From NCBI RefSeq assembly GCF_005222695.1, contig NZ_STGG01000011.1:186001-250000 (forward strand): DNA of 64,000 nt. The letters are read 5' to 3'. Below, in pieces: positions 25,033 through 34,524 of the stretch; the stretch's first letter is position 1; every line of letters begins with the position of its first letter. This stretch comes from Massilia sp. HP4 (lineage in GTDB: Bacteria > Pseudomonadota > Gammaproteobacteria > Burkholderiales > Burkholderiaceae_D). The notes below the pieces were generated by a model. It was not told the DNA's origin. It was given only the letters and a program-made list of their open reading frames with translations, and did not search any database. A program made the translations under genes and the position numbers.

Positions 25033-25584
25033 ATGCCACACGCCGCCACCCAGTCACGTTTTGAAGCCGTGTTATGCCGCCCTGTGGATCCGCAGGGAGA
25101 CGACGGCTGGGCATTTGTCGTCTTGCCGAAGCTCGCCAGCGACGCCTTCCCCCGCCGCGGCCGCACCAGCATGCAAGGCACGATCAATGGCCGCCCATTC
25201 CAGGCGACTCTGGAGCCGGACGGGCAGTTGAGCCACTGGTTCAGGGTGCCGGCGCCGCTGATGGAAGCAGCCGGAGTGGCGATCGGGGATACGGTCACGC
25301 TCGACGTATCCCCTGCACCGGAGGAGCTTGAACCTCCCGTGCCCCCGGAACTGGACGAGGTGCTCGACGCATCGCCGCCGGCCAGGGAGACCTGGGACGC
25401 CACCACCACCATTGCCCGCATCGACTGGGTCCACTGGATCGAATCGGCCAAGCAGTCCAAGACCCGCTTGAAGCGCGTGGCCGACGCCGGCCACATGCTC
25501 GCTTCCGGCAAGAAGCGGGTCTGTTGTTTCGACCCGTCGGGGTATTACAGCAAGAGCCTCAATCCGCCGCGCGAGGCGAAGTGA
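25033..25584 (+). CDS. DUF1905 + YdeI/OmpD-associated domain protein
   Basis: A 183-residue two-domain protein. The N-terminal DUF1905 part (about residues 5-95) contains WAFVVLPKLASDAFPRRGR and GQLSHWFRVPAPLMEAAGV. The C-terminal YdeI-like part has WVHWIESAKQSKTRLKRV and GKKRVCCFDPSGYYSKS. YdeI-type proteins in enterobacteria have been linked to polymyxin tolerance; here the role is unknown. ATG at 25033 has GGAGG five bases upstream. It follows the LysR gene by 19 bases on the same strand. Confidence 0.83.
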   Translation: MPHAATQSRFEAVLCRPVDPQGDDGWAFVVLPKLASDAFPRRGRTSMQGTINGRPFQATLEPDGQLSHWFRVPAPLMEAAGVAIGDTVTLDVSPAPEELEPPVPPELDEVLDASPPARETWDATTTIARIDWVHWIESAKQSKTRLKRVADAGHMLASGKKRVCCFDPSGYYSKSLNPPREAK

Positions 25585-25602
25585 GGCCCGGCATCATCGG
25601 GT

Positions 25603-26376
25603 TCAGTCGAACTTGCTGAAATCCGGCTTGCGCTTCTCGAAGAAGGCGGTGAACGCTTCCTTGGCCTCGGCGCCCGTCAGCATGGCGCTGAAGCGCTCGT
25701 TCTCGGCGGCGATGGTCTCTTTCACCAGCGCGCCGCGTGCGCGCTTCATCAGCGCCTTGGTGGTGCGGATCGACGCTGGGGGCAGCTTGGCCAGCTTGGC
25801 AGCCTGGCCCTGGGCGAAGAACAGCAGCTCGGCGGCCGGCAGCACGCGGGCCACGATGCCCATCTCCAGTGCTTCCTGGGCCACGAACGACTCGCCCAGC
25901 AGCAGCTTCTCTGCCGCACGCGTGTAGCCGGCCGACTGCGCCACCAACAGCGACGAAGCGAATTCCGGGCACAGGCCAAGCTGGGTGAACGGCATCGAGA
26001 ACTTGGCGTTGTCGGCGGCGTAGACCAGGTCGCAGTGCATCAGCAAGGTGGTGCCGATGCCGACCGCGGCGCCGGCGACCGCCGCCACCACTGGCTTGCT
26101 TGCGCCTTCCAGCGCGGTCATGAACTGGAATACCGGGCGCTCGGGCGTCATCGCGCCTTCGCCGACGTTGTTCAGAAAGTCGTCGAGGTCGTTCCCGGCG
26201 GTGAAGATCTCGGGCTGGCCGGTGATCAGGATGGCGCGCACCGAGGCATCCTGCTCGGCGTCGCGCAGCGCATCGGCCATGGCCTGGTACATCGCGCCGG
26301 TGATCGCGTTCTTGCGCTCGACGCGGTTGAATTCGATGGTGAGGATGCCGTCGGCTTTAGTGAGGCGGATGGTCAT
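25603..26376 (-). CDS. Enoyl-CoA hydratase/isomerase family protein
   Basis: A 257-residue crotonase-fold enzyme. The first oxyanion-hole segment is EIFTAGNDLDDFLN, and the second region is KPVVAAVAGAAVGIGTTLLM with CDLVYAADNAKFSMPFTQLG. It would hydrate enoyl-CoA or isomerise double bonds in fatty-acid beta-oxidation. It is the last gene of the leftward operon TetR-FadE-FadN-thiolase-hydratase, separated from the thiolase by about 200 bases that contain two palindromic repeats. The shorter start at 26376 is preferred because the longer frame reads through these repeats. Confidence 0.9.
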   Translation of the reverse strand: MTIRLTKADGILTIEFNRVERKNAITGAMYQAMADALRDAEQDASVRAILITGQPEIFTAGNDLDDFLNNVGEGAMTPERPVFQFMTALEGASKPVVAAVAGAAVGIGTTLLMHCDLVYAADNAKFSMPFTQLGLCPEFASSLLVAQSAGYTRAAEKLLLGESFVAQEALEMGIVARVLPAAELLFFAQGQAAKLAKLPPASIRTTKALMKRARGALVKETIAAENERFSAMLTGAEAKEAFTAFFEKRKPDFSKFD

Positions 26377-26403
26377 GCTGGTGTCTCCGGGGTTGTTCTT
26401 GCG

Positions 26404-26493
26404 TTGGTTGGACGCGTCGGCGGCGCAGCCGCCAACCCTACATGGGTTCGTGCGTTGCCTGGACGCGTGGGCGGGAGACCCGCCCACCCACCG
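26404..26493. repeat. Two copies of a dispersed intergenic palindrome
   Basis: Copy 1 (26404-26441) reads GACGCGTCGGCGGC-GCA-GCCGCC then AACCCTAC. Copy 2 (26459-26493) reads GGACGCGTGGGCGGG-AGA-CCCGCCCACC. Both start with TGGACGCGT. Related elements occur at 36503, 39807-39918 and 59687. They form stable hairpins between genes. Confidence 0.7.
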
Positions 26494-26574
26494 TCACGCT
26501 CGCGGCATTGACGTCGGGTGCTTGGATGTCCCGCCCACGCTTGAAATGCGGCGGCGGCGATGCCGCCATGTCGC

Positions 26575-27771
26575 CTAGACGCGCTCGATGATGCCTGCGG
26601 CGCCCATGCCGGCGCCGACGCACATCGTCACCATGCCGTACTTGAGGTTGTTACGGCGCAGCGCGTGCACGACGGTCGCGGCGCGGATCGCGCCGGTCGC
26701 GCCCAGCGGGTGGCCCAGGGCGATCGCGCCGCCCATCGGGTTGACCTTGCTGGTGTCCAGGCCCAGGTCGCGGATCACGGCCAATGCCTGGGCGGCAAAG
26801 GCTTCGTTCAGCTCGATCCAGTCCAGCTGGTCCTGGGTGATGCCGGCGGCGGCCAGCGCTGCAGGGATCGCGACCTTGGGGCCGATGCCCATGATTTCCG
26901 GCGGTACGCCGCGCACGGCGAACGACGAGAACTTGGCCAGCGGGGTCAGGTTGTGCTCCTTCAGGATCTTTTCGCTGACGACGATCAGCGCGCCGGCGCC
27001 GTCCGACATCTGCGACGAGGTCGCGGCGGTGACCGAACCCTTGGCCGCGAACACAGGCTTCAGTTTCGCCATGCCTTCCGCGGAAGCGTCGGCACGCGGG
27101 CCTTCGTCGGCATCCACGGTGCGCTTCTTGATGCTGATCTCACCGGTGGCCAGGTTCGGCGTGCGGGTGATGACTTCGACCGGGGTGATCTCGTCCTTGA
27201 AGTAGCCGGCCTGCTGGGCGGCGATGGCGCGGCGGTGCGATTCCAGGCCGAAGGCGTCCTGGTCTTCGCGCGAGATCTTCCACTGGTTGGCGACATTCTC
27301 GGCCGTCAAACCCATGCCGTAGGCCAGGCCCACGTTCTCGTCCTTGAAGGTCTCCATATTGATCGACGGGTGGTGGCCCATCATCGGCACCATCGACATC
27401 GATTCGACGCCGCCGGCGATCATCACGTCGGCTTCGCCCACGCGGATGCGGTCGGCCGCCATCGCAAGCGCGGTGATGCCCGATGCGCAGTAGCGGTTGA
27501 CGGTGACGCCGCCCACGGTGTTCGGCAGGCCGGCCAGCACCACGGCGTTACGTGCCACGTTGAAGCCCTGCTCGGCCTCGGGGAACGAGCATCCGATGAT
27601 GGCGTCGATGATCAAGGAAGGGTCCAGGTTCGGCACGGCGGCCATGGCGCCGCGGATCGCGTGCACCAGGAGGTCGTCCGGGCGGGTCTTGTTGAACATG
27701 CCGCGCGGCGCCTTGCCGATCGGGGTACGGGTCGCTGCGACGATGTATGCGTCTTGAAGTTGTTTGCTCAT
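26575..27771 (-). CDS. Acetyl-CoA C-acyltransferase (thiolase), beta-oxidation
   Basis: A 398-residue degradative thiolase that cleaves 3-ketoacyl-CoA. The nucleophilic Cys95 lies in VNRYCASG. The catalytic His is in GGAIALGHPLGATG, and the second Cys in MCVGAGMGAAG near residue 385. The N-terminus YIVAATRTPIGKAPRG and the length are typical of FadA-type enzymes. It sits 27 bases after the FadN-type gene on the same strand, so it should act in the same complex or pathway, downstream of hydroxyacyl-CoA dehydrogenase. Confidence 0.94.
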   Translation of the reverse strand: MSKQLQDAYIVAATRTPIGKAPRGMFNKTRPDDLLVHAIRGAMAAVPNLDPSLIIDAIIGCSFPEAEQGFNVARNAVVLAGLPNTVGGVTVNRYCASGITALAMAADRIRVGEADVMIAGGVESMSMVPMMGHHPSINMETFKDENVGLAYGMGLTAENVANQWKISREDQDAFGLESHRRAIAAQQAGYFKDEITPVEVITRTPNLATGEISIKKRTVDADEGPRADASAEGMAKLKPVFAAKGSVTAATSSQMSDGAGALIVVSEKILKEHNLTPLAKFSSFAVRGVPPEIMGIGPKVAIPAALAAAGITQDQLDWIELNEAFAAQALAVIRDLGLDTSKVNPMGGAIALGHPLGATGAIRAATVVHALRRNNLKYGMVTMCVGAGMGAAGIIERV

Positions 27772-27798
27772 GTCAGTAGTCCTGTTCTGTCGTCAGCG

Positions 27799-30195
27799 TT
27801 AGTTGCGGACTGGCTTACCGGTCTGCATCATGCCCATGATGCGTTCCTGGGTCTTCGGATTGTTCAGCAGCGCCACGAAGGCACGGCGTTCCAGGTCGAG
27901 GATCCACTGTTCGCTCACCACGCTGCCCTGGTCGATGTCGCCGCCGGTCACGATCTCGGCGATGGTGTCGCCCAGGTGGTAGTCATAGGCCGAGATGAAG
28001 CCGCCGTCGCGCATATTGACCATCTGGCCGCGGATCGTGCCCCAGCCATAGCGGCCGGTCACAGGGAAGGTGCGGCGCGCCGGCGCACGGTAACCGGCGT
28101 CGAACATGGCGCGCGCGGTGGTTTTCGCCACGTGCAGCAGTTCATACGCGTTGAAGACGATGACGTCGTCCTCTTTCAGGTAACCCATCGCCTTGGCTTC
28201 CAGCGCCGACTTCGACACCTGCGCGGTGGCCGCGTTCATGAAGCCGTTCTTGAGGAATTGCAGGATGTCGTTGCCCTTGGCTTCATTCGCCGCGCGCAGC
28301 GCTGCTTCTTTCAGGCCGCCGCCGGCCGGCACCAGGCCGACACCCACTTCGACCAGGCCGATATACGACTCGATCGACGCCACGCGCTTGGACGCATGCA
28401 GCGCCAGCTCGCAGCCGCCGCCCAGCGCCAGGCCGGCCACTGCGGCCACGACCGGGATGTTCGAATACTTCATCGCCATGAAGGTGTCCTGCAGCTCGCG
28501 CACGATCGGCTCCATCGCCTTCGCGCCGCCAGCCATGAAGGCCGGCAGGGCCGATTGCAGGTCGGCGCCGGCCGAGAAGGCGCCGCCTTCGGCCGCGTCG
28601 GTATTCCAGATGACGATGCCCTTGAAGCCCTGCTCGGCTTCTTTCAAGGCGCGCTGGATGCCCTTGATGACGCCATCGCCGATGACGTGCATCTTGGTCT
28701 TGAGCGAGATGACCAGGATCTCGTCGTCCGAGTGCCACAGGCGCACGGAGTCGTCTTCGAACACGGTGGTGCCGAAGGTCTTCGCGTCGGTCGTGGTCGA
28801 GCCGATCACTGGTGCGCGGAACTGCTGGCGCTTGTAGACCGGCAGGTCCGAGACAGGGACGTAGGCGTTCTTGGTGACCGAGTACGAACCTTCAGCGGTG
28901 TGCACGCCCTTCTCTGCAACCGAACCCTCGAACACCCAGGCCGGCAGCGGTGCGTCGCTGAGCGCCTTGCCGGCGTCGATATCTTCCTTCACCCACTGCG
29001 CGATCTGGGTCCAGCCGGCAGCTTGCCAGGTCTCGAACGGACCGACGCTCCAGCCGAAGCCCCAGCGCATCGCGAAGTCGATGTCGCGCGCATTGTCGGC
29101 AATCGTGTCCAAGTGGAACGCGATGTAGTGGAAGGCGTCGCGGAAGATCGCCCACAGGAACTGCGCCTGCGGATTGGTCGAATCGCGCATGGCCTTGAAT
29201 TTCTTGACCGGGTCTTTCTCTTTGAGGATGCGGCCGACGATGTCGGCGGCTTTCGCGCCGCCGGCGACGTACTCGCCACTCGCGAAGTCCAGGCGCTGGA
29301 TCTCCTTGCCGACCTTCTTGTAGAAGCCGGCCCCGGTCTTCTGGCCCAGCGCGCCCTTCTCGATCAGCTTGGCGAGGATGTCAGGCGTCTTGTAGACATT
29401 GAAGAACGGATCGTCCTTCAGGTTGTCTTGCATGGTCTTGATCACATGGCCCATGGTGTCCAGGCCGACCACGTCCGCGGTGCGGAAGGTGCCCGACTTG
29501 GCGCGACCGAGCTTGGCGCCGGTCAGGTCGTCGACCACGTCGACCGACAGGCCGAATTTCTCGGCTTCGACGATCGTGGCCAGCATGCCGAAGATGCCGA
29601 CGCGGTTGGCGATGAAGTTCGGGGTGTCCTTGGCGCGCACGACGCCCTTGCCCAGGGTCGAGGTCAGGAAGGTCTCGAGCTGGTCCAGGATTTCAGGACG
29701 GGTAGCTTCGGTCGGGATCAGTTCCACCAGGTGCATATAGCGCGGCGGATTGAAGAAGTGCACGCCGCAGAAGCGCGCCTTCAGTTCGCTGTCGAAGCCT
29801 TCGGCCAGCTTCTCGATCGACAGGCCCGAGGTGTTCGAGGCGAAGATCGCATGCGGCGCGATGTGAGGCGCGACCTTGGCGTACAGGTCGTGTTTCCAGT
29901 CCATGCGCTCGGCGATGGCTTCGATGATCAGGTCGCAGCCGGCCAGCACGTCGAGGTTGTCCTCGTAGTTGGCCACTTCGATCAGGGCCGCGTCATCCTT
30001 GTTGCCCAGCGGGGCCGGCGACAGTTTCTTCAGGTTCTCGATGGCGCGCAGGACGATGCCGTTCTTGTTGCCGTCCTTTGCAGGCAGGTCGAACAGCACG
30101 ACCGGCACCTTGGCGTTCACGCAGTGGGCGGCGATCTGCGCACCCATCACGCCGGCGCCCAGCACGGCGACTTTCTTGACGATGAAATTGGACAT
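27799..30195 (-). CDS. 3-hydroxyacyl-CoA dehydrogenase / enoyl-CoA hydratase bifunctional protein (FadN/FadB type)
   Basis: A 798-residue fusion with the dehydrogenase first. The NAD-binding motif VAVLGAGVMGAQIA is at residues 9-22, the family active-site segment CGVHFFNPPRYMH near 143-156, and the dehydrogenase C-domains follow. The crotonase-like domain spans roughly residues 480-720 (GGAFSAGADL, AGLALGGGCELALH, VEVGVGLVPAGGG). This order, dehydrogenase N-terminal, is the FadN type rather than the E. coli FadB order. It lies between the acyl-CoA dehydrogenase and thiolase genes. Confidence 0.94.
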   Translation of the reverse strand: MSNFIVKKVAVLGAGVMGAQIAAHCVNAKVPVVLFDLPAKDGNKNGIVLRAIENLKKLSPAPLGNKDDAALIEVANYEDNLDVLAGCDLIIEAIAERMDWKHDLYAKVAPHIAPHAIFASNTSGLSIEKLAEGFDSELKARFCGVHFFNPPRYMHLVELIPTEATRPEILDQLETFLTSTLGKGVVRAKDTPNFIANRVGIFGMLATIVEAEKFGLSVDVVDDLTGAKLGRAKSGTFRTADVVGLDTMGHVIKTMQDNLKDDPFFNVYKTPDILAKLIEKGALGQKTGAGFYKKVGKEIQRLDFASGEYVAGGAKAADIVGRILKEKDPVKKFKAMRDSTNPQAQFLWAIFRDAFHYIAFHLDTIADNARDIDFAMRWGFGWSVGPFETWQAAGWTQIAQWVKEDIDAGKALSDAPLPAWVFEGSVAEKGVHTAEGSYSVTKNAYVPVSDLPVYKRQQFRAPVIGSTTTDAKTFGTTVFEDDSVRLWHSDDEILVISLKTKMHVIGDGVIKGIQRALKEAEQGFKGIVIWNTDAAEGGAFSAGADLQSALPAFMAGGAKAMEPIVRELQDTFMAMKYSNIPVVAAVAGLALGGGCELALHASKRVASIESYIGLVEVGVGLVPAGGGLKEAALRAANEAKGNDILQFLKNGFMNAATAQVSKSALEAKAMGYLKEDDVIVFNAYELLHVAKTTARAMFDAGYRAPARRTFPVTGRYGWGTIRGQMVNMRDGGFISAYDYHLGDTIAEIVTGGDIDQGSVVSEQWILDLERRAFVALLNNPKTQERIMGMMQTGKPVRN

Positions 30196-30228
30196 GTAAG
30201 TATTCCTTAATTGAGCTCGGCGTGATGG

Positions 30229-32019
30229 TTAGAACAGTTCGGCGTCCAGCGCCGTCAGGTTCGCGGCGCCCGAACGTGCCTGGCGGATCAGCATCGCGGT
30301 TTCCGGATACAGGCGCGCGAAGTAGAAGCGGATGGTCGCCAGCTTCGATTCATAGAACTTGTCGCCCGAATCGAGCTTGGAGAGCGCGATCTTGGCCTGT
30401 TGCGCGAACAGGTAGCTGTACACCAGGTGGCCGGCCACGCGCAGGTAAGGCACGGCGGCGGCGCCCACTTCGTCCGGGTTCTGGAAGGCTTTCATGCCGA
30501 TTTCCATGGTCAGCTTGGTGACCTTGTCGCCCAGTTCGCCCAGCGGGGTCACGAATTCGGACAGCTGTTCATCCAGGCCGTTGTCTTCGACGAACGACTT
30601 GATCTTCTCGCCAAACTTGCGCAGCTTGGCGCCGTTGTCCATCAAGATCTTGCGGCCCAACAGGTCCAGCGACTGGATGGTGTTGGTGCCTTCGTAGATC
30701 ATATTGATGCGGGCGTCGCGCACATACTGCTCCATGCCCCATTCGGCGATGTAGCCATGGCCTCCGTAGACCTGCATCGCTTCCGAGGTGGCGATCCAGC
30801 CGTTGTCGGTGATGAAGGCCTTGATGATCGGGGTCAGGAGCGCCACTTCGTCGGCCGCTTCCTTGCGCACGTCTTCGTCGGTATGGTTCAGCTCACGGTC
30901 GATCTGCAGCGCGACATACGACGAGAAGGCGCGCGCGCCTTCGGCGTAGGCTTTAGCCGTCAATAACATCCGTCGCACGTCCGGGTGCACGATGATCGGA
31001 TCGGCCGGTTTGTCCGGTGCTTTCGGGCCCGACAGGCTGCGCATCTGGATGCGGTCCTTGGCATAGGCCAGCGCGTTCTGGTAAGCGACTTCGGTCAGGC
31101 CCAGCGACTGCATGCCCACGCCCAGGCGCGCCGCGTTCATGAACACGAACATCGCCTGCAGGCCCTTGTGCGGCTGGCCGATCAGGGTGCCGCGGGCGTT
31201 ATCCAGGTTCATCTGGCAGGTCGAATTGCCGTGGATGCCCATCTTTTCTTCGATGGCGCCGCAGGCGATGCCATTGCGCTCGCCCAGCGAACCGTCGTCA
31301 AGCGGCAGGAACTTCGGCACCAGGAACAGCGAGATGCCTTTCGAGCCTTCAGGGGCGTCCGGCAGGCGCGCCAGCACCAGGTGGACGATGTTCTCGGACA
31401 TATCGTGTTCGCCGGCCGAGATGAAGATCTTGGAGCCGGTGATCAGGTAGGTGCCGTCGGCCTGCGGTTCGGCCTTCGAGCGCAACAGGCCCAGGTCGGT
31501 GCCGCAATGCGCTTCGGTCAGGCACATGGTGCCGGTCCATTCGCCCGAGACCAGCTTTGGCAGGTACAGGCGTTTCTGGTCATCGGTGCCGTGTTCCAGC
31601 AGGCACTCATAGGCGCCGTGCGACAGGCCCGGATACATCGACCAGGCCTGGTTCGACGAATTGAGCATCTCGTAGAACGAGTTGTTCAGGGTGATCGGCA
31701 AGCCCTGGCCGCCGTATTCAGGATCGCAGGCCAGCGCCGCCCAGCCGCCTTCGACGTACTGCTGGTAGGCTTGCTTGAAACCCTTCGGGGTGGTGACGGT
31801 TTTATCGGCCGCATTGAAATGGCAGCCTTCGCGGTCGCCCGAGTGGTTCAGCGGGAACAGCACCTCTTGCGTGAACTTCGCGCCTTCCTCGAGCACCTGG
31901 TTGATGATGTCGGTATCGATCTCCGAGTACTTTGGCAGATTCTTGAATTCTTCGGTGACGTTGAGGAATTCGTGCAGAACGAACTGCATATCCCGGATTG
32001 GCGCGACGTACTGACCCAT
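30229..32019 (-). CDS. Acyl-CoA dehydrogenase (FadE-like, long form with C-terminal domain)
   Basis: A 596-residue flavoenzyme, longer than classic acyl-CoA dehydrogenases. It has an N-terminal extension (YVAPIRDMQFVLHEFLNV), the FAD/substrate region with GTMCLTEAHCGTDLGLLRSK and ITGSKIFISAGEHDMSENI, and the active-site Glu in NMIYEGTNTIQSLDLLGRKI. A C-terminal helical domain follows. It catalyses the first oxidation step of beta-oxidation. Upstream is the TetR regulator in the same direction, about 46 bases away; downstream is the FadN-type gene. Confidence 0.94.
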   Translation of the reverse strand: MGQYVAPIRDMQFVLHEFLNVTEEFKNLPKYSEIDTDIINQVLEEGAKFTQEVLFPLNHSGDREGCHFNAADKTVTTPKGFKQAYQQYVEGGWAALACDPEYGGQGLPITLNNSFYEMLNSSNQAWSMYPGLSHGAYECLLEHGTDDQKRLYLPKLVSGEWTGTMCLTEAHCGTDLGLLRSKAEPQADGTYLITGSKIFISAGEHDMSENIVHLVLARLPDAPEGSKGISLFLVPKFLPLDDGSLGERNGIACGAIEEKMGIHGNSTCQMNLDNARGTLIGQPHKGLQAMFVFMNAARLGVGMQSLGLTEVAYQNALAYAKDRIQMRSLSGPKAPDKPADPIIVHPDVRRMLLTAKAYAEGARAFSSYVALQIDRELNHTDEDVRKEAADEVALLTPIIKAFITDNGWIATSEAMQVYGGHGYIAEWGMEQYVRDARINMIYEGTNTIQSLDLLGRKILMDNGAKLRKFGEKIKSFVEDNGLDEQLSEFVTPLGELGDKVTKLTMEIGMKAFQNPDEVGAAAVPYLRVAGHLVYSYLFAQQAKIALSKLDSGDKFYESKLATIRFYFARLYPETAMLIRQARSGAANLTALDAELF

Positions 32020-32065
32020 GGTTATCTCCTGAACGAGGGTAAAGATGTTGGACGTGGCAGGCGGC

Positions 32066-32683
32066 TCATGCCGCCTGATGGTCTTGCGGTAGTTGGGGCT
32101 TGCGGTAATTCTCGACCAGGCGTTCGAAGGCGGCCCGTGCGCGTTCGACCGCGCCTGGATTGCGCAGGAAGCGGGCGTCGTGGTGCAGGGCCAGGATCAG
32201 GCCGTGCATCTCGAACACCAGCTGGGCGGCATCGAGGTCCTTGCGCAGGTGGCCGAGCTCGACCGCCTGCTGCACGCTGCGCAGCAAGGCCTCTTGCCAG
32301 GCGCGCACCATCGACACCAGCTGCTCGCGGATCGGGCCTTCGCGGTCGTCATACTCGACCGCGCCGCTGATATAGATGCAGCCCGACGCGATCTCGACCG
32401 ACACGCGCTTGACCCAGCGGGTATACATCGCCACCAGGCGCGGCAGGCCGCGCGCTTCCTTGATGCTCGGGTAAAACACCTCCTGCTCGAAGCGGTGGTG
32501 GTAGAGCTTGACCACTTCGAGCTGCAGGTCTTCGCGCGAGCCGAAGTGGGCGAACACGCCCGATTTGCTCATGCTCATCCTGTCGGCCAGCAGGCCGATG
32601 GTCAAGCCTTCGAGGCCGTTGCGGCTGGCGAGTTCGAGCGCGACGTCGAGGATTGCGGCCCGCGTCTGTTCGCCCTTGCGCAT
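32066..32683 (-). CDS. TetR/AcrR-family regulator of the beta-oxidation operon
   Basis: A 205-residue repressor. The N-terminal HTH includes ILDVALELASRNGLEGLTIG and LADRMSMSKSGVFAHFGSRE. The C-terminal ligand-binding part has the conserved GCIYISGAVEYDDREGPIR. It is the first gene of the leftward operon with FadE, FadN, thiolase and hydratase, so it probably responds to acyl-CoA or fatty acids and autoregulates. A weak palindrome-like element, CGAACGCTCGT (32730-32740), lies about 45 bases upstream and might be its operator. Confidence 0.88.
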   Translation of the reverse strand: MRKGEQTRAAILDVALELASRNGLEGLTIGLLADRMSMSKSGVFAHFGSREDLQLEVVKLYHHRFEQEVFYPSIKEARGLPRLVAMYTRWVKRVSVEIASGCIYISGAVEYDDREGPIREQLVSMVRAWQEALLRSVQQAVELGHLRKDLDAAQLVFEMHGLILALHHDARFLRNPGAVERARAAFERLVENYRKPQLPQDHQAA

Positions 32684-32812
32684 GAATTTTGCTGAAGTAC
32701 TGATAGCTTCCCCTGAATCGAAAAAAATCCGAACGCTCGTACTATTATCTATCAGCCGAGGAATGTCAAACGGGAACTTAGAGGTGGCGTTCTATTGATG
32801 CAAGACAACGAT

Positions 32813-32883
32813 CGGTGCCTGGAGAAGGCACCGTGGAGCGCATCTGCCCGGCCACCGTAGGTGGCAGGCGGATTTTGTTGTTT
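32813..32883 (+). ncRNA. Tandem hairpins with T-rich end: orphan terminator or small RNA
   Basis: A perfect hairpin CGGTGCC-7nt-GGCACCG (32813-32833) is followed by a long one: ATCTGCC/GGCGGAT outer stem and CCACC-GTA-GGTGG inner stem (32842-32873). The DNA then reads TTTGTTGTTT. It faces rightward, but no protein gene points that way nearby. It may be the end of a short noncoding transcript. Confidence 0.35.
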
Positions 32884-32961
32884 CAGCTATAAAGGTACAG
32901 CATTTTTGAGGATTGGGATATCCCATTGATGGAGTGCATCGCGAGGCATATCACGACCCGT

Positions 32962-33345
<384 letters not shown>

Positions 33346-33363
33346 ATGTCTTCCAAATAATCC

Positions 33364-34524
33364 CTAGGTGTAGCCGAACGTGACCACCCGCATCACCAGC
33401 TTGTACATCATATAAGCCATGCCATAGGTGGCGCGGCGCAGCCAGCCGATATGCGCGAACTCCTGCGGGCAGACCTCCTTGCCATCGGCAATGCCGCGCT
33501 CGATATGCGCGCGCATGGTGGCCGCGAACACGGGATCGAGCACCACGACATTGGCCTCCTGGTTCAGGAACAGCGACAGGCCGTCGCAGTTGCTGGAACC
33601 GACCGTGGCCCAGTCGTCGTCGACCACCGCCACCTTCGCATGCAGCTGGGTCTTGCGGTATTCCACCACGCGGATGCCGTCGGCCAGCAGCTTGGGATAG
33701 AAGGAATGCGCGACCGCGTCCTGGATCCTGAACTCCCCTACCCCGATCAGCAAGGTCACCTGCACCCCGCGCCGCGCGGCATGCGCCAGCGCCTTGCGGA
33801 ACTTGCGGCCCGGCGCGAAATAGGGCGTCGCCAGCAGCACGCTGTGGCGCGCATGTCCCAGCGCATGCAGGTAGGCTTTCTGGATCGTGCTGCGGTTACG
33901 CAGGTTGTCACGCACCACAAATGCGGCCCGGGCCGGGCTTTCGCAAGAGGGAATCGGCTGCTTGCGCATCTCGCGGAACAACTGGAAGCGCTTGCGCAGC
34001 TTGAGGCGGCCGGAGCGCGTCCACTGCACTTGCGCCTCGTGGTGGATCTGGGCCACCAGCGGCCCGCGCACGCGCACCGTGAAATCCCAGCGCGGCGCCG
34101 GCAGGCGGTGGCCGTCGGCATGGTCGCACAGCCAGTCGTCGTTGACGTTGATGCCGCCGACAAAGGCGACGGCGCGGTCGATCACGGCGATCTTGCGGTG
34201 CGAACGGGCGATGCCGCGCCGGCACCAGGGATTGAAGACGCGGTACTGGGCGCCGGCCTCGAGCAGGATGGGGCCGAGCCGGCCGCAGCAGCGCTGGCCG
34301 GTGCCGAACCAGTCCACCAGCACCCGCACCTTCACCCCGCGCCGCGCCGCACGCGCCAGGGCGTCGCGCACGGCCGCACCAGTCTCGTCTTCGGAGAAGA
34401 TATAGGTTTCGAACAGCACCTCATGCTGGGCGGCGTCGAGCGCTTCGATCAGCGCCGGGAAAAAAGCAATACCGCTCTGGAGCAGCGTGATGTCGTTATC
34501 GTCGACAAAGGTCAGACTGCGCAT
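33364..34524 (-). CDS. clsB: Cardiolipin synthase B-type phospholipase D family protein
   Basis: A 386-residue protein with two HKD motifs: HRKIAVIDRAVAFVGGIN near residue 105 and HAKVAVVDDDWATVGSSN near residue 290. This matches ClsB/YbhO, which makes cardiolipin or phosphatidylglycerol at the inner membrane. ATG at 34524 is chosen because the upstream frame is the shadow of the EEP gene; the two genes overlap by 13 bases. The EEP (YbhP-like) gene directly upstream reproduces the E. coli ybhP-clsB arrangement, which supports the identification. Confidence 0.9.
   Translation of the reverse strand: MRSLTFVDDNDITLLQSGIAFFPALIEALDAAQHEVLFETYIFSEDETGAAVRDALARAARRGVKVRVLVDWFGTGQRCCGRLGPILLEAGAQYRVFNPWCRRGIARSHRKIAVIDRAVAFVGGINVNDDWLCDHADGHRLPAPRWDFTVRVRGPLVAQIHHEAQVQWTRSGRLKLRKRFQLFREMRKQPIPSCESPARAAFVVRDNLRNRSTIQKAYLHALGHARHSVLLATPYFAPGRKFRKALAHAARRGVQVTLLIGVGEFRIQDAVAHSFYPKLLADGIRVVEYRKTQLHAKVAVVDDDWATVGSSNCDGLSLFLNQEANVVVLDPVFAATMRAHIERGIADGKEVCPQEFAHIGWLRRATYGMAYMMYKLVMRVVTFGYT

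Noticed and set aside
26560-30210. 1216-codon open frame on the plus strand
   Set aside because: It is the antisense shadow of the thiolase and FadN-type genes; its His/Asp/Gln-rich translation has no family features, while the minus strand gives textbook enzymes.
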